Part shown: one piece after another, positions 7,945-16,397 of the stretch
Numbering within the stretch: the stretch's first letter is position 1
Layout: every line of letters begins with the position of its first letter
DNA from: Mesobacillus jeotgali
GTDB taxonomy: Bacteria; Bacillota; Bacilli; Bacillales; Cytobacillaceae
DNA length: 64,000 nt
Direction of reading: 5' to 3'
Assembly (NCBI RefSeq): GCF_031759225.1
Contig: NZ_CP134494.1
Span: 983,501-1,047,500 of the forward strand
Program-made: the position numbers and the translations under genes
The notes under the pieces: model-generated
The model's input: only the letters and a program-made list of their open reading frames with translations
Databases searched by the model: none
What the model was told of the DNA's origin: nothing

Positions 7945-9771
7945 GTGACAACGAAATTTTTTAGAATTTTCATGCTTTTACTTCTTGTGGCGGGTGTTTC
8001 CTTCCCGCTATTCGCTTCTGCGATGGCGGAGGTCACCTTCTTCAGCCAATCCACAGCAACGGTTGCGTACCAAGGGAACAGTGTACCTGGTTACGTTACG
8101 TTTGAGCTGAAGACCAGTGAGCCCACCCGAGGTTATATCTTAGCAGTAGGCAACGGGGTTCAAACGAAAATCAACCTTTCTACAACCGATTTTAAAACGG
8201 TTCATAAAGTAGAATGGGTACCATGGGACGATACGAAGAAAGTTCCGTTGCCAGCTGGAGAATACCAATTGAAGGCGTATTTGTCTGATCAAGGCTACAA
8301 CCAGATGCAAGGTTATCCGCTTGGCAAACTGACGGTTGTCAATGAGACGAATCCGAAGCCCTTGATTGACCAGGTTTCCATTAATCCTTCCGTTTTCGCC
8401 CCAAAATACGGCGGAACAGAAACAATCCAGATTCCTTTCAATTTAAATCGTCCAGCAGAAGTACAGTTAAGCATCTGGCAAAATGGCGCCGAGGTTTATG
8501 GAGGCGATAAAATAAAGCTTTTGCCAGGCAGCCATTCTGTCAGCTGGAATGGAAAGGATAATGCGGGACGAGTTGTAGCGGATGGAACGTATGATGTTAA
8601 TTTCGCATTTATTGAGACAGCATACAATTATCCGGCAACGAGACAGTCTGGCCAAAAGGCGGGAACGGTTACCATCAAGGATGGCGACTATAATATTCCG
8701 CTCTGGAGAGTGAAACAAGTGGTTACGGACGGTTTCTTCTCTTCTGACGTAATCAGCCCGGATGGTGATGGGATCAACGACACTGTCTCAGGGCAATTCA
8801 CATTGGCTGAACCTGCAAAAGTTTCGATCTACATCGCCAATGCGGCAGGCGCTCATGTAAAAAATATCTTTGCCGAGCAGTCATTCCAGGCAGGAACACA
8901 TACTTTTTCATGGGATGGAACCGACTTTTACGGAGGGAAAGCCGTTAACGGTAGCTATTATATTAGAGCTATGGTGATTGAAGGAGCAAGCGCTGGTTAT
9001 ATCACTTTAACAGACTCTGTGAGATTTGAAGGCGGCTATGAGGTAAAAGCACTTCAGCCTGAAAAGCGTGTCAGGGTCGTGGCTGATAACACTCAGCTTT
9101 CTGTGTATCCGGCAGGACAGGGTTATACGGCTGTTAAAGGCGATACATTCCCATTGATTTCTGAAACAATTGAAAACGGCCGGTACGAGGTGCTGGTCAA
9201 GGAAGGTGTATCAGGAACAATCAATGTAAGTGATGTGGAGCTGGTAGCTGACTCGGATGTACCAGGAGTTCCTACCACAATCGATTACACTGTTGTCAGC
9301 GGTGATACACTGTGGAAAATCGCAGCCAAGTTTAATACAACCATTTCAGAAATCGTAAAATTAAACAATCTGGATCCCAATAAGTATTTGTTCATCGGGC
9401 AAAAGCTGAAGGTTCCTGCTGCAGATTCACCAGAACCAGCTCCACAGCCAGTAATCCACTCGGTGCAATCAGGAGATACTCTTTGGAAGATTGCCCAAAA
9501 ATATGGGACAACCATAGATTCAATCGTTAAAGCCAATAATCTTGACCCGGCAAAATATTTGTATATTGGTCAAAAGCTTACGATTCCCTCTTCAACTCCG
9601 AATCAGGAACCACCGGCTGTCGAGCCTGTTGTCCATGAAGTGGTAAGTGGAGACACACTGTGGAAAATCAGTGTGAAATATTCCACTACGATCGATGTGA
9701 TCGTGAAGGCGAATAATCTTGATCCGGCAAAATACTTGTATATTGGCCAGAAGCTTACGATTCCACGCTAA
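7945..9771 (+). CDS. Secreted FlgD-Ig-like and triple LysM protein
   Basis: 608 residues. A signal peptide (MTTKFFRIFMLLLL...FASA, about 28 residues) is followed by beta-rich modules of which two resemble FlgD-type Ig domains: about residues 130-240 ('VSWNGKDNAGRVVADGTYDV') and 265-365 ('ISPDGDGINDTV', 'FSWDGTDFYGGKAVNGSYY'). The last 160 residues are three LysM peptidoglycan-binding modules, each with 'SGDTLWKI...NNLDP.KYL(Y/F)IGQKL', joined by Pro-rich linkers. No catalytic domain is visible, so it is probably a wall-bound structural or scaffold protein. GTG start with AGGGGA seven bases upstream. It sits alone between terminators, between two units of the acyl-CoA regulon, with no obvious functional link. 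Confidence 0.85.
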   Translation: MTTKFFRIFMLLLLVAGVSFPLFASAMAEVTFFSQSTATVAYQGNSVPGYVTFELKTSEPTRGYILAVGNGVQTKINLSTTDFKTVHKVEWVPWDDTKKVPLPAGEYQLKAYLSDQGYNQMQGYPLGKLTVVNETNPKPLIDQVSINPSVFAPKYGGTETIQIPFNLNRPAEVQLSIWQNGAEVYGGDKIKLLPGSHSVSWNGKDNAGRVVADGTYDVNFAFIETAYNYPATRQSGQKAGTVTIKDGDYNIPLWRVKQVVTDGFFSSDVISPDGDGINDTVSGQFTLAEPAKVSIYIANAAGAHVKNIFAEQSFQAGTHTFSWDGTDFYGGKAVNGSYYIRAMVIEGASAGYITLTDSVRFEGGYEVKALQPEKRVRVVADNTQLSVYPAGQGYTAVKGDTFPLISETIENGRYEVLVKEGVSGTINVSDVELVADSDVPGVPTTIDYTVVSGDTLWKIAAKFNTTISEIVKLNNLDPNKYLFIGQKLKVPAADSPEPAPQPVIHSVQSGDTLWKIAQKYGTTIDSIVKANNLDPAKYLYIGQKLTIPSSTPNQEPPAVEPVVHEVVSGDTLWKISVKYSTTIDVIVKANNLDPAKYLYIGQKLTIPR

Positions 9772-9777
9772 TTTTGA

Positions 9778-9806
9778 AACCTGTTCCTATTTGGAACAGG
9801 TTTTTT
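9778..9806 (+). terminator. Terminator of the LysM protein gene
   Basis: AAACCTGTTCC and GGAACAGGTTT around TATTT, followed by T residues. Confidence 0.9.
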
Positions 9807-9894
9807 AACGTCCAATAAGTGTACCTTTCTGCATCACTGATATATAATTGAAGTTATAATATTCAGAAATCTCTCAATTGAAGGAGGGAGTTGC

Positions 9895-11943
9895 TTGATT
9901 GAATTCCGGGATATTGTGACACCTGTCCAATGCCAGGTTACTGAAGAAACAACTTTAAGAGAGGCACTTGGAATTTTTAAAAAGGAGAAATGGAATCTGC
10001 TGCCCGTGACAGATGCCGAACGGAATTTGCAGGGAGTTTTTACCCGGAGCGGGCTTTACCAAATGATTCTTGAGGGCAGTCCGCTGGATAAATCAATCCA
10101 GCCATACATAAAGAAGAAAGCAAGGTCGATCCGTATTGACACCCCTTACCGGGAAATCGAACAAATTGTAAAAACGAGCATGGTTGGGACGGGCGTTGTT
10201 CTTGATGAGGAGGACAAGGTCATCGGTTTACTGACCAAGACCGATATGGTGGTCGCTTTGTTAAAATCAGCGAATACACTCAAGGATCAGCTGGAAACAA
10301 TCCTGAAGCATTCCAATATCGGAGTGCTGATGACTGATGGCAGGATGCAAGTGGTTTATGCGAATGACGCTTTTGCCCAAATCAGCGGCCGGACCGTTGA
10401 TTCAATCATGTCCAGGGAACTTGACGAGATCTTCCCAGGCCTGCTTTACGAAGACAGTTCACCACATCATTATGAAAAATTCAAGTCAATTCTTCATATC
10501 TCTTCCTATGAAACAGTGAATCATGAGGAAGGGAAGATCCTGTTATTCCAGGATATTTCCGAATTTGAAAAAATGGCGGAAGAGCTCGAGACAGTCAAAA
10601 AGCTGAAGCTGACGATCGAGACGACGCTTGAAAATGCATATGATGGAATCCTGATGACTGATGAAAAAAACATGATCACAATGGTCAGTCCGCCGATGCT
10701 CGAACTGTTCAACCTTGAAAAATCAGAAGTTTTATATAAGCCAGTTGAGCTAGTACTTCCGCAGCTGAAGCTTGACAATGTCTTCAGGTCTGAAATGGCG
10801 GAAGTCAGCGATTTTAACGAAATGAACGGGATTAGATATATTGTCCACCGGATTCCGATCAAGAAGGATGGCAAGGTGATTGGGGCGATTGGAAAAGTGA
10901 TGTTCCGCCAGTTGAACGAGGTCAGCGAGTTGTTCAAGAGACTTCAGAAAGCGGAGAACAAGGCAAGCTTTTACCATCAGCAGCTGCAGAAATCAGAGTC
11001 GGCCAGATTCACCTGGGATCATATTTTCAGTGAAGATCCTTATATGGAAAAATTAAAGAAAAGTGCCGCCAAAGCAGCAAAAGGCAGGTCTACTGTGCTG
11101 GTCAGGGGAGAGAGCGGAACAGGGAAAGAATTGTTCGCGCATGCCATCCACAACAGCAGCGCAAGGAGCGATGGCAAGTTTGTCGTCGTCAATTGTGCCG
11201 CAATACCAGAGGATCTGCTCGAATCGGAGTTTTTCGGATATGAAGAAGGTGCCTTTACGGGGGCGAAGCAGCGCGGGAAAATCGGGAAGTTTGACCTTGC
11301 GAATGGCGGGACGCTTTTCCTCGATGAAATCGGTGATATGTCACTCTCTCTCCAGGCAAAGCTGCTGAGAGTCCTTCAGGAGCGGGAGTTTTATCGGGTA
11401 GGCGGAAATGTCCGGGTGAAGGTCGATGTCCGGATTATCGCCGCGACAAACCGGAACCTGGAAGAGATGGTGAAGCAGGGGGAGTTCAGGGAGGATCTCT
11501 ACTATCGCCTGAACGTCATATCGCTGAACATCCCGCCGCTAAGGGAACGCGTGCAGGATGTCGAGTACTTGATCACCGGTTTAATGAAAGAATTGAATTC
11601 GATGCTGGGAACAAGCATCACCGGCATCTCATCACAGGCGAAGGAAGCACTGCTTCGCTACAGTTGGCCAGGCAATGTCCGGGAATTGCGGAATGTCCTT
11701 GAGCGCGCAATGACCTTTGCCGAGCATGGAAAAATTCAGTCTGAGGATCTGCCCGACTACTTGCTCTCTCAACTATCCAGTACAGCCATCAAACAAATCA
11801 GCCTTGCGCAAGATGCCGAGCTCGGCGCAATCAAAAAAGCCCTTACCCAGGCGAACGGCAACAAAGCAAAAGCTGCAAGACTGCTGGGCATCAGCCGTTC
11901 CGGCCTTTATGAAAAAATAAAGAAGTACCAGCTGAGCGTATAG
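9895..11943 (+). CDS. Sigma-54-dependent enhancer-binding activator (CBS-PAS-PAS-AAA+-Fis)
   Basis: A 682-residue transcription activator. Residues 1-125 form a CBS-domain pair ('LLPVTDAERNLQGVFTRSGLY', 'VIGLLTKTDMV'), 130-345 two PAS-like sensors, and about 380-590 the AAA+ domain with Walker A GESGTGKE at 405 and the sigma-54 contact motif GAFTGA at 452-457. Residues 640-682 are a Fis-type helix-turn-helix ('KAKAARLLGISRSGLYEKI'). Such proteins bind upstream dyads and remodel the SigL holoenzyme; BkdR, AcoR and RocR are relatives. The CBS/PAS part suggests it senses an adenylate or acyl-CoA-type ligand, which is inference. TTG start with AAGGAGGGAG six bases upstream. Both -24/-12 promoters in the window, at 6883 and 12097, have matching dyads and flank this gene, so they are its likely targets. 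Confidence 0.93.
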   Translation: MIEFRDIVTPVQCQVTEETTLREALGIFKKEKWNLLPVTDAERNLQGVFTRSGLYQMILEGSPLDKSIQPYIKKKARSIRIDTPYREIEQIVKTSMVGTGVVLDEEDKVIGLLTKTDMVVALLKSANTLKDQLETILKHSNIGVLMTDGRMQVVYANDAFAQISGRTVDSIMSRELDEIFPGLLYEDSSPHHYEKFKSILHISSYETVNHEEGKILLFQDISEFEKMAEELETVKKLKLTIETTLENAYDGILMTDEKNMITMVSPPMLELFNLEKSEVLYKPVELVLPQLKLDNVFRSEMAEVSDFNEMNGIRYIVHRIPIKKDGKVIGAIGKVMFRQLNEVSELFKRLQKAENKASFYHQQLQKSESARFTWDHIFSEDPYMEKLKKSAAKAAKGRSTVLVRGESGTGKELFAHAIHNSSARSDGKFVVVNCAAIPEDLLESEFFGYEEGAFTGAKQRGKIGKFDLANGGTLFLDEIGDMSLSLQAKLLRVLQEREFYRVGGNVRVKVDVRIIAATNRNLEEMVKQGEFREDLYYRLNVISLNIPPLRERVQDVEYLITGLMKELNSMLGTSITGISSQAKEALLRYSWPGNVRELRNVLERAMTFAEHGKIQSEDLPDYLLSQLSSTAIKQISLAQDAELGAIKKALTQANGNKAKAARLLGISRSGLYEKIKKYQLSV

Positions 11944-11956
11944 GAGATCATATTCG

Positions 11957-11985
11957 GACTTGAAAAAATCATGTGATTTTTCCAG
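11957..11985 (+). terminator. Weak hairpin after the activator gene
   Basis: GAAAAAATC and GATTTTTCC with an ATGT loop, extended by GACT/AGTC. There is no separate T-run; it may act as a weak terminator. Confidence 0.35.
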
Positions 11986-12013
11986 TCGCCAATCACTCTA
12001 TCAAATGTCCAAA

Positions 12014-12040
12014 CACAGTGTCCATTTTTCGGACACTGTG
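12014..12040 (+). promoter_or_regulatory. Upstream activating palindrome of the acyl-CoA operon
   Basis: CACAGTGTCC at 12014-12023 and GGACACTGTG at 12031-12040 are a perfect 10 bp inverted repeat with a 7 bp spacer, centred about 97 bp upstream of the expected start. A further half-site, ATGTCC, is at 12005-12010. The core half-sites recur at 6804 and 6838. Confidence 0.75.
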
Positions 12041-12096
12041 CAGGGCATACACAGCATTTACTCCTTGGTTTCACTGCTTTTTCTTTTTTCGGAAAA

Positions 12097-12114
12097 TTGG
12101 CATAAATATTGCAT
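12097..12114 (+). promoter_or_regulatory. Sigma-54 (SigL) -24/-12 promoter of the acyl-CoA operon
   Basis: TTGGCAT-AAATA-TTGCAT. GG (12099-12100) and GC (12111-12112) are ten bases apart. This segment lies inside the longest open frame, which shows that the upstream part of that frame is not coding. Confidence 0.85.
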
Positions 12115-12161
12115 ATATAAAGATGAATGCGTTTTCAAATATAATCAAGGGGATGCTGTTT

Positions 12162-13688
12162 ATGGATATTGGATCATATTTAGCGCAAAATGCGAGGAAA
12201 ACACCGGGGAAGCTTGCGATTGATTGTGAAGGCAGGAGTTATACCTACAAACAGTTTAATGAAGAAGTGAACAAATTGGCTCATGGCCTGCTGTGTCTGG
12301 GGATTCGCAAGGGCGAGAGAGTCGCTCTGATGATGAAGAATTCTGATCAGTTTGTATTTGCTTTTTTTGCAGCAGCTAAAATCGGCGCGGTGATTGTGCC
12401 GGTGAATTTCCGTCTGACAGCATCCGAAGTCCATTACATACTTGAACAGTCCGGAACGGTCCTGATTATTTGTGATGATGAATTTGAGGATATCATTACA
12501 TCTTCACTTGAAGGGACAAATACAGCGCATGTTATTACGACCGGAACCCCTAAAACAGTCGGGCATCATTCATTCAGTCATGTCCTTTCTGAAAATGCCA
12601 CCAATCCACAAATCCAAGTAAGCGATGATGATGACCTGGAAATTTTATATACGTCGGGTACGACCGGCAGACCTAAAGGTGCCTTGTTTGACCATAAACG
12701 AGTATTCAATGTTGGCCTGACGATGATGATCAGCATGGGCATCAACCAGGAGGAGAGGATTCTCCACATCGCTCCGTTATTTCATTCGGCCCAGCTTAAT
12801 CTGTTCCTGATTTCCGGAGTCGTCCTTGGTGCAACTCATATTATTCATCGAGATTTCCATCCAGTCACCACGCTCCAGGCAATCCAACAGCATAAAATAA
12901 CCCATTTCTTTGGCGTGCCTGCTATGTACAACTTCATGCTGCAGGTGCCGAATGCTTCTGAATACGACCTCTCTTCGATAAAAAGATGCGGATATGGTGC
13001 TGCACCAATGGCGCCTGAACTTGTGCGGAAAAGCATGGAACTTTTCAGGACAGACCAGTTCTATAATCTTTGCGGCCTGACAGAAGCTGGTCCTGGCGGA
13101 ATCCTGCTTGGGCCTGAAGGCCATAAGCACCACCTTGGGAAGGGCGGGAAAGCCGCATTCCTGACTGAAGCCAGAGTGGTGGACGAAGAAGGCAAGGATA
13201 TCAAGCCAGGTGCGGTCGGCGAGTTCGTCCTCAAAGGCGAGTCCATCATGAAGGAATATTATAAGAAGCCGGAAGAAACAGCAAAAACGATAAAAGACGG
13301 GTGGCTGTATACAGGTGACCTGGCAACAATCGACGAAGAAGGAAATATCACTCTTGTTGACCGTAAAAAAGACATGATCATCTCCGGTGGGGAGAATGTG
13401 TATTCCATTGAAGTAGAAGAGGTTCTTTATGAACACCCTGCTGTAATGGAGGCAGTGATCATCGGACTGCCTGATGAAGTCTGGGGAGAAGCAGTATGTG
13501 CAGTCATCGTGCCGAAACAGGATGCAATCGTGGATGAGCAGGAGCTTAAGATCTTCTGCCGCCAAAAACTTGCAGGCTATAAAGTTCCGAGGAAGATTTT
13601 TATCGAGGAAGCATTGCCGAGGAATGCTTCTGGTAAAATCCTGAAATACCAGCTTCGCCAGAAATTGAATGAAGTGAAGCTAGGATAG
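12162..13688 (+). CDS. Acyl-CoA synthetase (AMP-forming)
   Basis: A 508-residue member of the ANL superfamily that activates a carboxylic acid with ATP and CoA through an acyl-adenylate. The P-loop-like motif 'YTSGTTGRPKGA' begins at about residue 163, the 'YNLCGLTEAG' segment near 305, the hinge 'GWLYTGDLATIDEEG' near 383, and the C-terminal lysine in 'RNASGKILK'. The longest frame starts 63 codons earlier but would run through the sigma-54 promoter and dyad; AGGGGA eight bases before ATG 12162 fixes the start. It is the first gene of a unit continuing with an acyl-CoA dehydrogenase 24 bp downstream. The substrate class is not determined; the context (thiolase, type III CoA-transferase nearby) suggests medium-chain or branched acids. 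Confidence 0.9.
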   Translation: MDIGSYLAQNARKTPGKLAIDCEGRSYTYKQFNEEVNKLAHGLLCLGIRKGERVALMMKNSDQFVFAFFAAAKIGAVIVPVNFRLTASEVHYILEQSGTVLIICDDEFEDIITSSLEGTNTAHVITTGTPKTVGHHSFSHVLSENATNPQIQVSDDDDLEILYTSGTTGRPKGALFDHKRVFNVGLTMMISMGINQEERILHIAPLFHSAQLNLFLISGVVLGATHIIHRDFHPVTTLQAIQQHKITHFFGVPAMYNFMLQVPNASEYDLSSIKRCGYGAAPMAPELVRKSMELFRTDQFYNLCGLTEAGPGGILLGPEGHKHHLGKGGKAAFLTEARVVDEEGKDIKPGAVGEFVLKGESIMKEYYKKPEETAKTIKDGWLYTGDLATIDEEGNITLVDRKKDMIISGGENVYSIEVEEVLYEHPAVMEAVIIGLPDEVWGEAVCAVIVPKQDAIVDEQELKIFCRQKLAGYKVPRKIFIEEALPRNASGKILKYQLRQKLNEVKLG

Positions 13689-13711
13689 TTTAAGAGAAAT
13701 GAGGAGATAAA

Positions 13712-14857
13712 ATGAAGCACCCTTATTTAACGGATGACCACGAAATTTTTCGCAGGTCACTAAGGAAGTTTTTAGAAAAGGAAGCCTATCCCTTCTATGA
13801 CCAGTGGGAGGAGGAGCGGATGATTCCGCGCTCCTTCTGGGAGAAGATGGGCGAGCAAGGCTATCTTTGTCCGGATATCGATGAGGAATACGGCGGCAGT
13901 GAGGTTGACTGGGGATTCGCGGTTGTCATCAATGAAGAACTCGAGCGTGTGGGTTCAGGCCTGGTTGGTGTAGGTTTGCATAATGACATCGTGGTTCCAT
14001 ATATCACTGCCTACGGTACAGAGGAGCAGAAAAAACGCTGGCTGCCGAAATGTACGACAGGTGAAATCATCACCGCGATTGCGATGACGGAGCCGGGAAC
14101 AGGTTCGGACCTGGCGAACATCCAGACAACAGCCATCCTTGATGGAGATCACTATGTTTTAAATGGGCAGAAAACCTTCATTACAAACGGCATACAGTCC
14201 GATTTGATTGTCGTTGCCTGTAAAACCGATCCAAAGGCGAATCCGAAGCATAAAGGGGTAAGCTTGCTTGTTGTTGAGCGTGACACACCTGGGTTTTCAC
14301 GTGGAAGGAAGCTGAATAAGGTAGGACTGCACTGCCAGGATACCGCAGAGCTCATTTTTGAGGACTGCCGGGTACCAAAGGAAAACCTGCTTGGAGAAGA
14401 AGGGAAGGGATTCCTTTATCTAATGGAAAAGCTCCAGCAGGAACGCCTGCTTGTCGCGATCGCCGCACAGACAGCATCTGAAGTCATGCTAAAGCAGACG
14501 ATCGAATATGTGAAAAGCCGTGAAGCGTTTGGCAAGCCGGTCAGCAAATTCCAGAATACGCAATTCAAGATTGTCGAGATGGCAACAGAAATAGAGATGA
14601 GCAGGGCTTTTCTTGACCAGCTGATTGCTGAGCATATTGAAGGCAAGGATGTTGTAACAAAGGTATCGATGGCCAAGTGGAAGCTGACAGACAGCGCGAA
14701 AAAAATCGCCGCTGAATGCATGCAGCTCCATGGCGGTTATGGATATATGGAAGAATACGAGATTGCGAGAAGATTCCGTGACATCCCGGTTGCCAGCATT
14801 TACGCCGGAACAAATGAAATCATGAAAACCATCATCGCTAAAAACCTTGGCTTATAG
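13712..14857 (+). CDS. Acyl-CoA dehydrogenase (LCAD-like)
   Basis: FAD enzyme forming the 2,3-enoyl-CoA in beta-oxidation; 381 residues, normal length. Family signatures: 'AIAMTEPGTGSDLANI' (flavin/substrate loop) and 'MQLHGGYGYMEEYEIARRFRDI' near the C-terminus. The position that holds the catalytic Glu in medium-chain enzymes reads 'IYAGTNEIM' (Ala instead). A Glu at about 257 in 'QTASEVML' after 'QQERLL' sits where long-chain and isovaleryl enzymes carry their base. That points to an LCAD/IVD-like active site and perhaps branched substrates; this is inference from motif alignment by eye. GAGGAGATAAA precedes the ATG. Second gene of the sigma-54 operon. Confidence 0.92.
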   Translation: MKHPYLTDDHEIFRRSLRKFLEKEAYPFYDQWEEERMIPRSFWEKMGEQGYLCPDIDEEYGGSEVDWGFAVVINEELERVGSGLVGVGLHNDIVVPYITAYGTEEQKKRWLPKCTTGEIITAIAMTEPGTGSDLANIQTTAILDGDHYVLNGQKTFITNGIQSDLIVVACKTDPKANPKHKGVSLLVVERDTPGFSRGRKLNKVGLHCQDTAELIFEDCRVPKENLLGEEGKGFLYLMEKLQQERLLVAIAAQTASEVMLKQTIEYVKSREAFGKPVSKFQNTQFKIVEMATEIEMSRAFLDQLIAEHIEGKDVVTKVSMAKWKLTDSAKKIAAECMQLHGGYGYMEEYEIARRFRDIPVASIYAGTNEIMKTIIAKNLGL

Positions 14858-14913
14858 ATTGGCAGAGTAGAATTCTTTAAACAGAGGCCGTTAAACAGAA
14901 AGGAAGATGAAGA

Positions 14914-16068
14914 ATGCGTGAAGTTGTAATCGTCGAAGCTGTCAGGACACCTGTCGGCAGAAGGAAAGGGTTATTAAAAGATATCAGGCCGGATGAGCTG
15001 GCTGCCCTGGTTCTAAAAGAAGTGGTGAACCGTGCTGGAATCGATGCCGGGCTTGTTGAAGATGTCATCCTCGGCTGTGTGACTCAAGCAGGAGAACAGG
15101 CCGGCGATATTGCCAGAGTGGCCGCTTTGACAGCAGGTTTCCCAATTGAAGTACCAGGAACAACGATTGACCGTCAATGTGGATCCAGCCAGCAGGCTGT
15201 CCATTTTGCTGCCCAGGCGATCCTTGCTGGGGACATGGATGTTGTCATTGCCGGCGGAGTTGAGAATATGACACGTGTTCCAATGGGTTCCAATTATCAG
15301 GATGCCAACCCATTCAGCCCTAAATTAAGAAAACAATACGAGATGATCCATCAGGGACTTTCCGCTGAAAGGATCGCGGAGAAATACGGTTTTACCCGCC
15401 AAGAACTTGATGAGTTCTCTGCAGAAAGCCACCGCCGTGCTTTAAAGGCACAGGCAGAGGGTTATTTTGAAAAAGAAATCATGCCGCTTGAGGTCACCCT
15501 CGAAAATGGTGAAACAACTTTGATGACCGAGGATTCAGGGCCACGTGAAGGAACGACCCCAGAAGTTCTCGCAGGATTGAAAACGGTCTTCAAAGAGGAT
15601 GGTGTCATCCATGCCGGTAACGCGAGCCAAATCAGTGACGGAGCTGGTGCCTTGCTTCTGATGAGCCGTGAAAAAGCGGAGGAATTAGGCTTGAAACCGC
15701 GCTTCAAGGTTCACACCAGGGTAGTGGTAGGATCCGATCCGACATTGATGCTGACAGGGCCAATCCCGGCAACGGAAAAAGTCCTCAAAAAAGCCGGCCT
15801 GAAGCTGGAGGATATAGATGTATTCGAGGTGAACGAAGCATTCGCCCCGGTACCGATGGCATGGCTGAAGGAAACAGGAGCAGACCCTGCAAAACTCAAT
15901 CCAAATGGCGGCGCCATTGCGCTTGGCCACCCTCTTGGAGCGAGCGGCGCCCGCTTGATGATTTCGATGATGCACGAACTCGAACGGACCGGAGGACGCT
16001 ACGGCTTGCAGACAATGTGCGAGGGCCATGGCATGGCTAACGCAACTATTATTGAGCGGTTAGATTAA
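14914..16068 (+). CDS. Thiolase (acetyl-CoA C-acyltransferase)
   Basis: Thiolytic cleavage of 3-ketoacyl-CoA, the last beta-oxidation step; 384 residues. The nucleophile Cys89 is in 'DRQCGSSQQA', His339 in 'GHPLGASGAR' and the second Cys369 in 'MCEGHGMANA', all in their usual places. 'VNEAFAPVPMAW' is also typical. An AGAAAGGAAG stretch precedes the ATG. With the ligase and dehydrogenase upstream it forms a unit lacking only an enoyl-CoA hydratase; the hydroxyacyl-CoA dehydrogenase step could be supplied by the SDR at 6943, under the same type of promoter. Confidence 0.95.
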   Translation: MREVVIVEAVRTPVGRRKGLLKDIRPDELAALVLKEVVNRAGIDAGLVEDVILGCVTQAGEQAGDIARVAALTAGFPIEVPGTTIDRQCGSSQQAVHFAAQAILAGDMDVVIAGGVENMTRVPMGSNYQDANPFSPKLRKQYEMIHQGLSAERIAEKYGFTRQELDEFSAESHRRALKAQAEGYFEKEIMPLEVTLENGETTLMTEDSGPREGTTPEVLAGLKTVFKEDGVIHAGNASQISDGAGALLLMSREKAEELGLKPRFKVHTRVVVGSDPTLMLTGPIPATEKVLKKAGLKLEDIDVFEVNEAFAPVPMAWLKETGADPAKLNPNGGAIALGHPLGASGARLMISMMHELERTGGRYGLQTMCEGHGMANATIIERLD

Positions 16069-16083
16069 TAGGCGCTAACCTTT

Positions 16084-16343
16084 ATTGGCGCCCAAAAACA
16101 GCAAAAAAAGGAAGAAAAGGTCACCAATTAGTGCTATTGGCGCCCAAAAACAGCAAAAAGAGGAAAAAGAGGTCACCAATTAGTGCTATTCGCGCCCTAA
16201 AACAGCAAAAAAGGAAAAATAGGTCACCAATGAAGGCTATTGGCGCCCGAAAGCAGCTTAAAAAGGAAAAAGAGGTCACCAATGAGGGTTATTGGCGCCC
16301 GAAAACAGCAGAAAAAGGAAAAAGAGGTCACCAATGAGATTGC
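16084..16343. repeat. Intergenic array of five 52 bp repeats
   Basis: Units start with ATTGGCGCCC (ATTCGCGCCC in the third) at 16084, 16136, 16188, 16239 and 16291, so the period is 51-52 bp. Each unit ends in GGTCACCAAT. CCAAT at the end of a unit can pair with ATTGG of the next across seven bases. The middle is A-rich. It lies between two same-strand acyl-CoA genes. Confidence 0.9.
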
Positions 16344-16397
16344 TATATACTGCTACTCTGTAAAGCATAAAATGACATTTTATTAGGAGGAATGCAA

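Noticed and set aside
11973..12161. N-terminal 63-codon extension of the acyl-CoA ligase
   Set aside because: It would translate through the sigma-54 promoter and the activator palindrome; a good ribosome binding site precedes ATG 12162.
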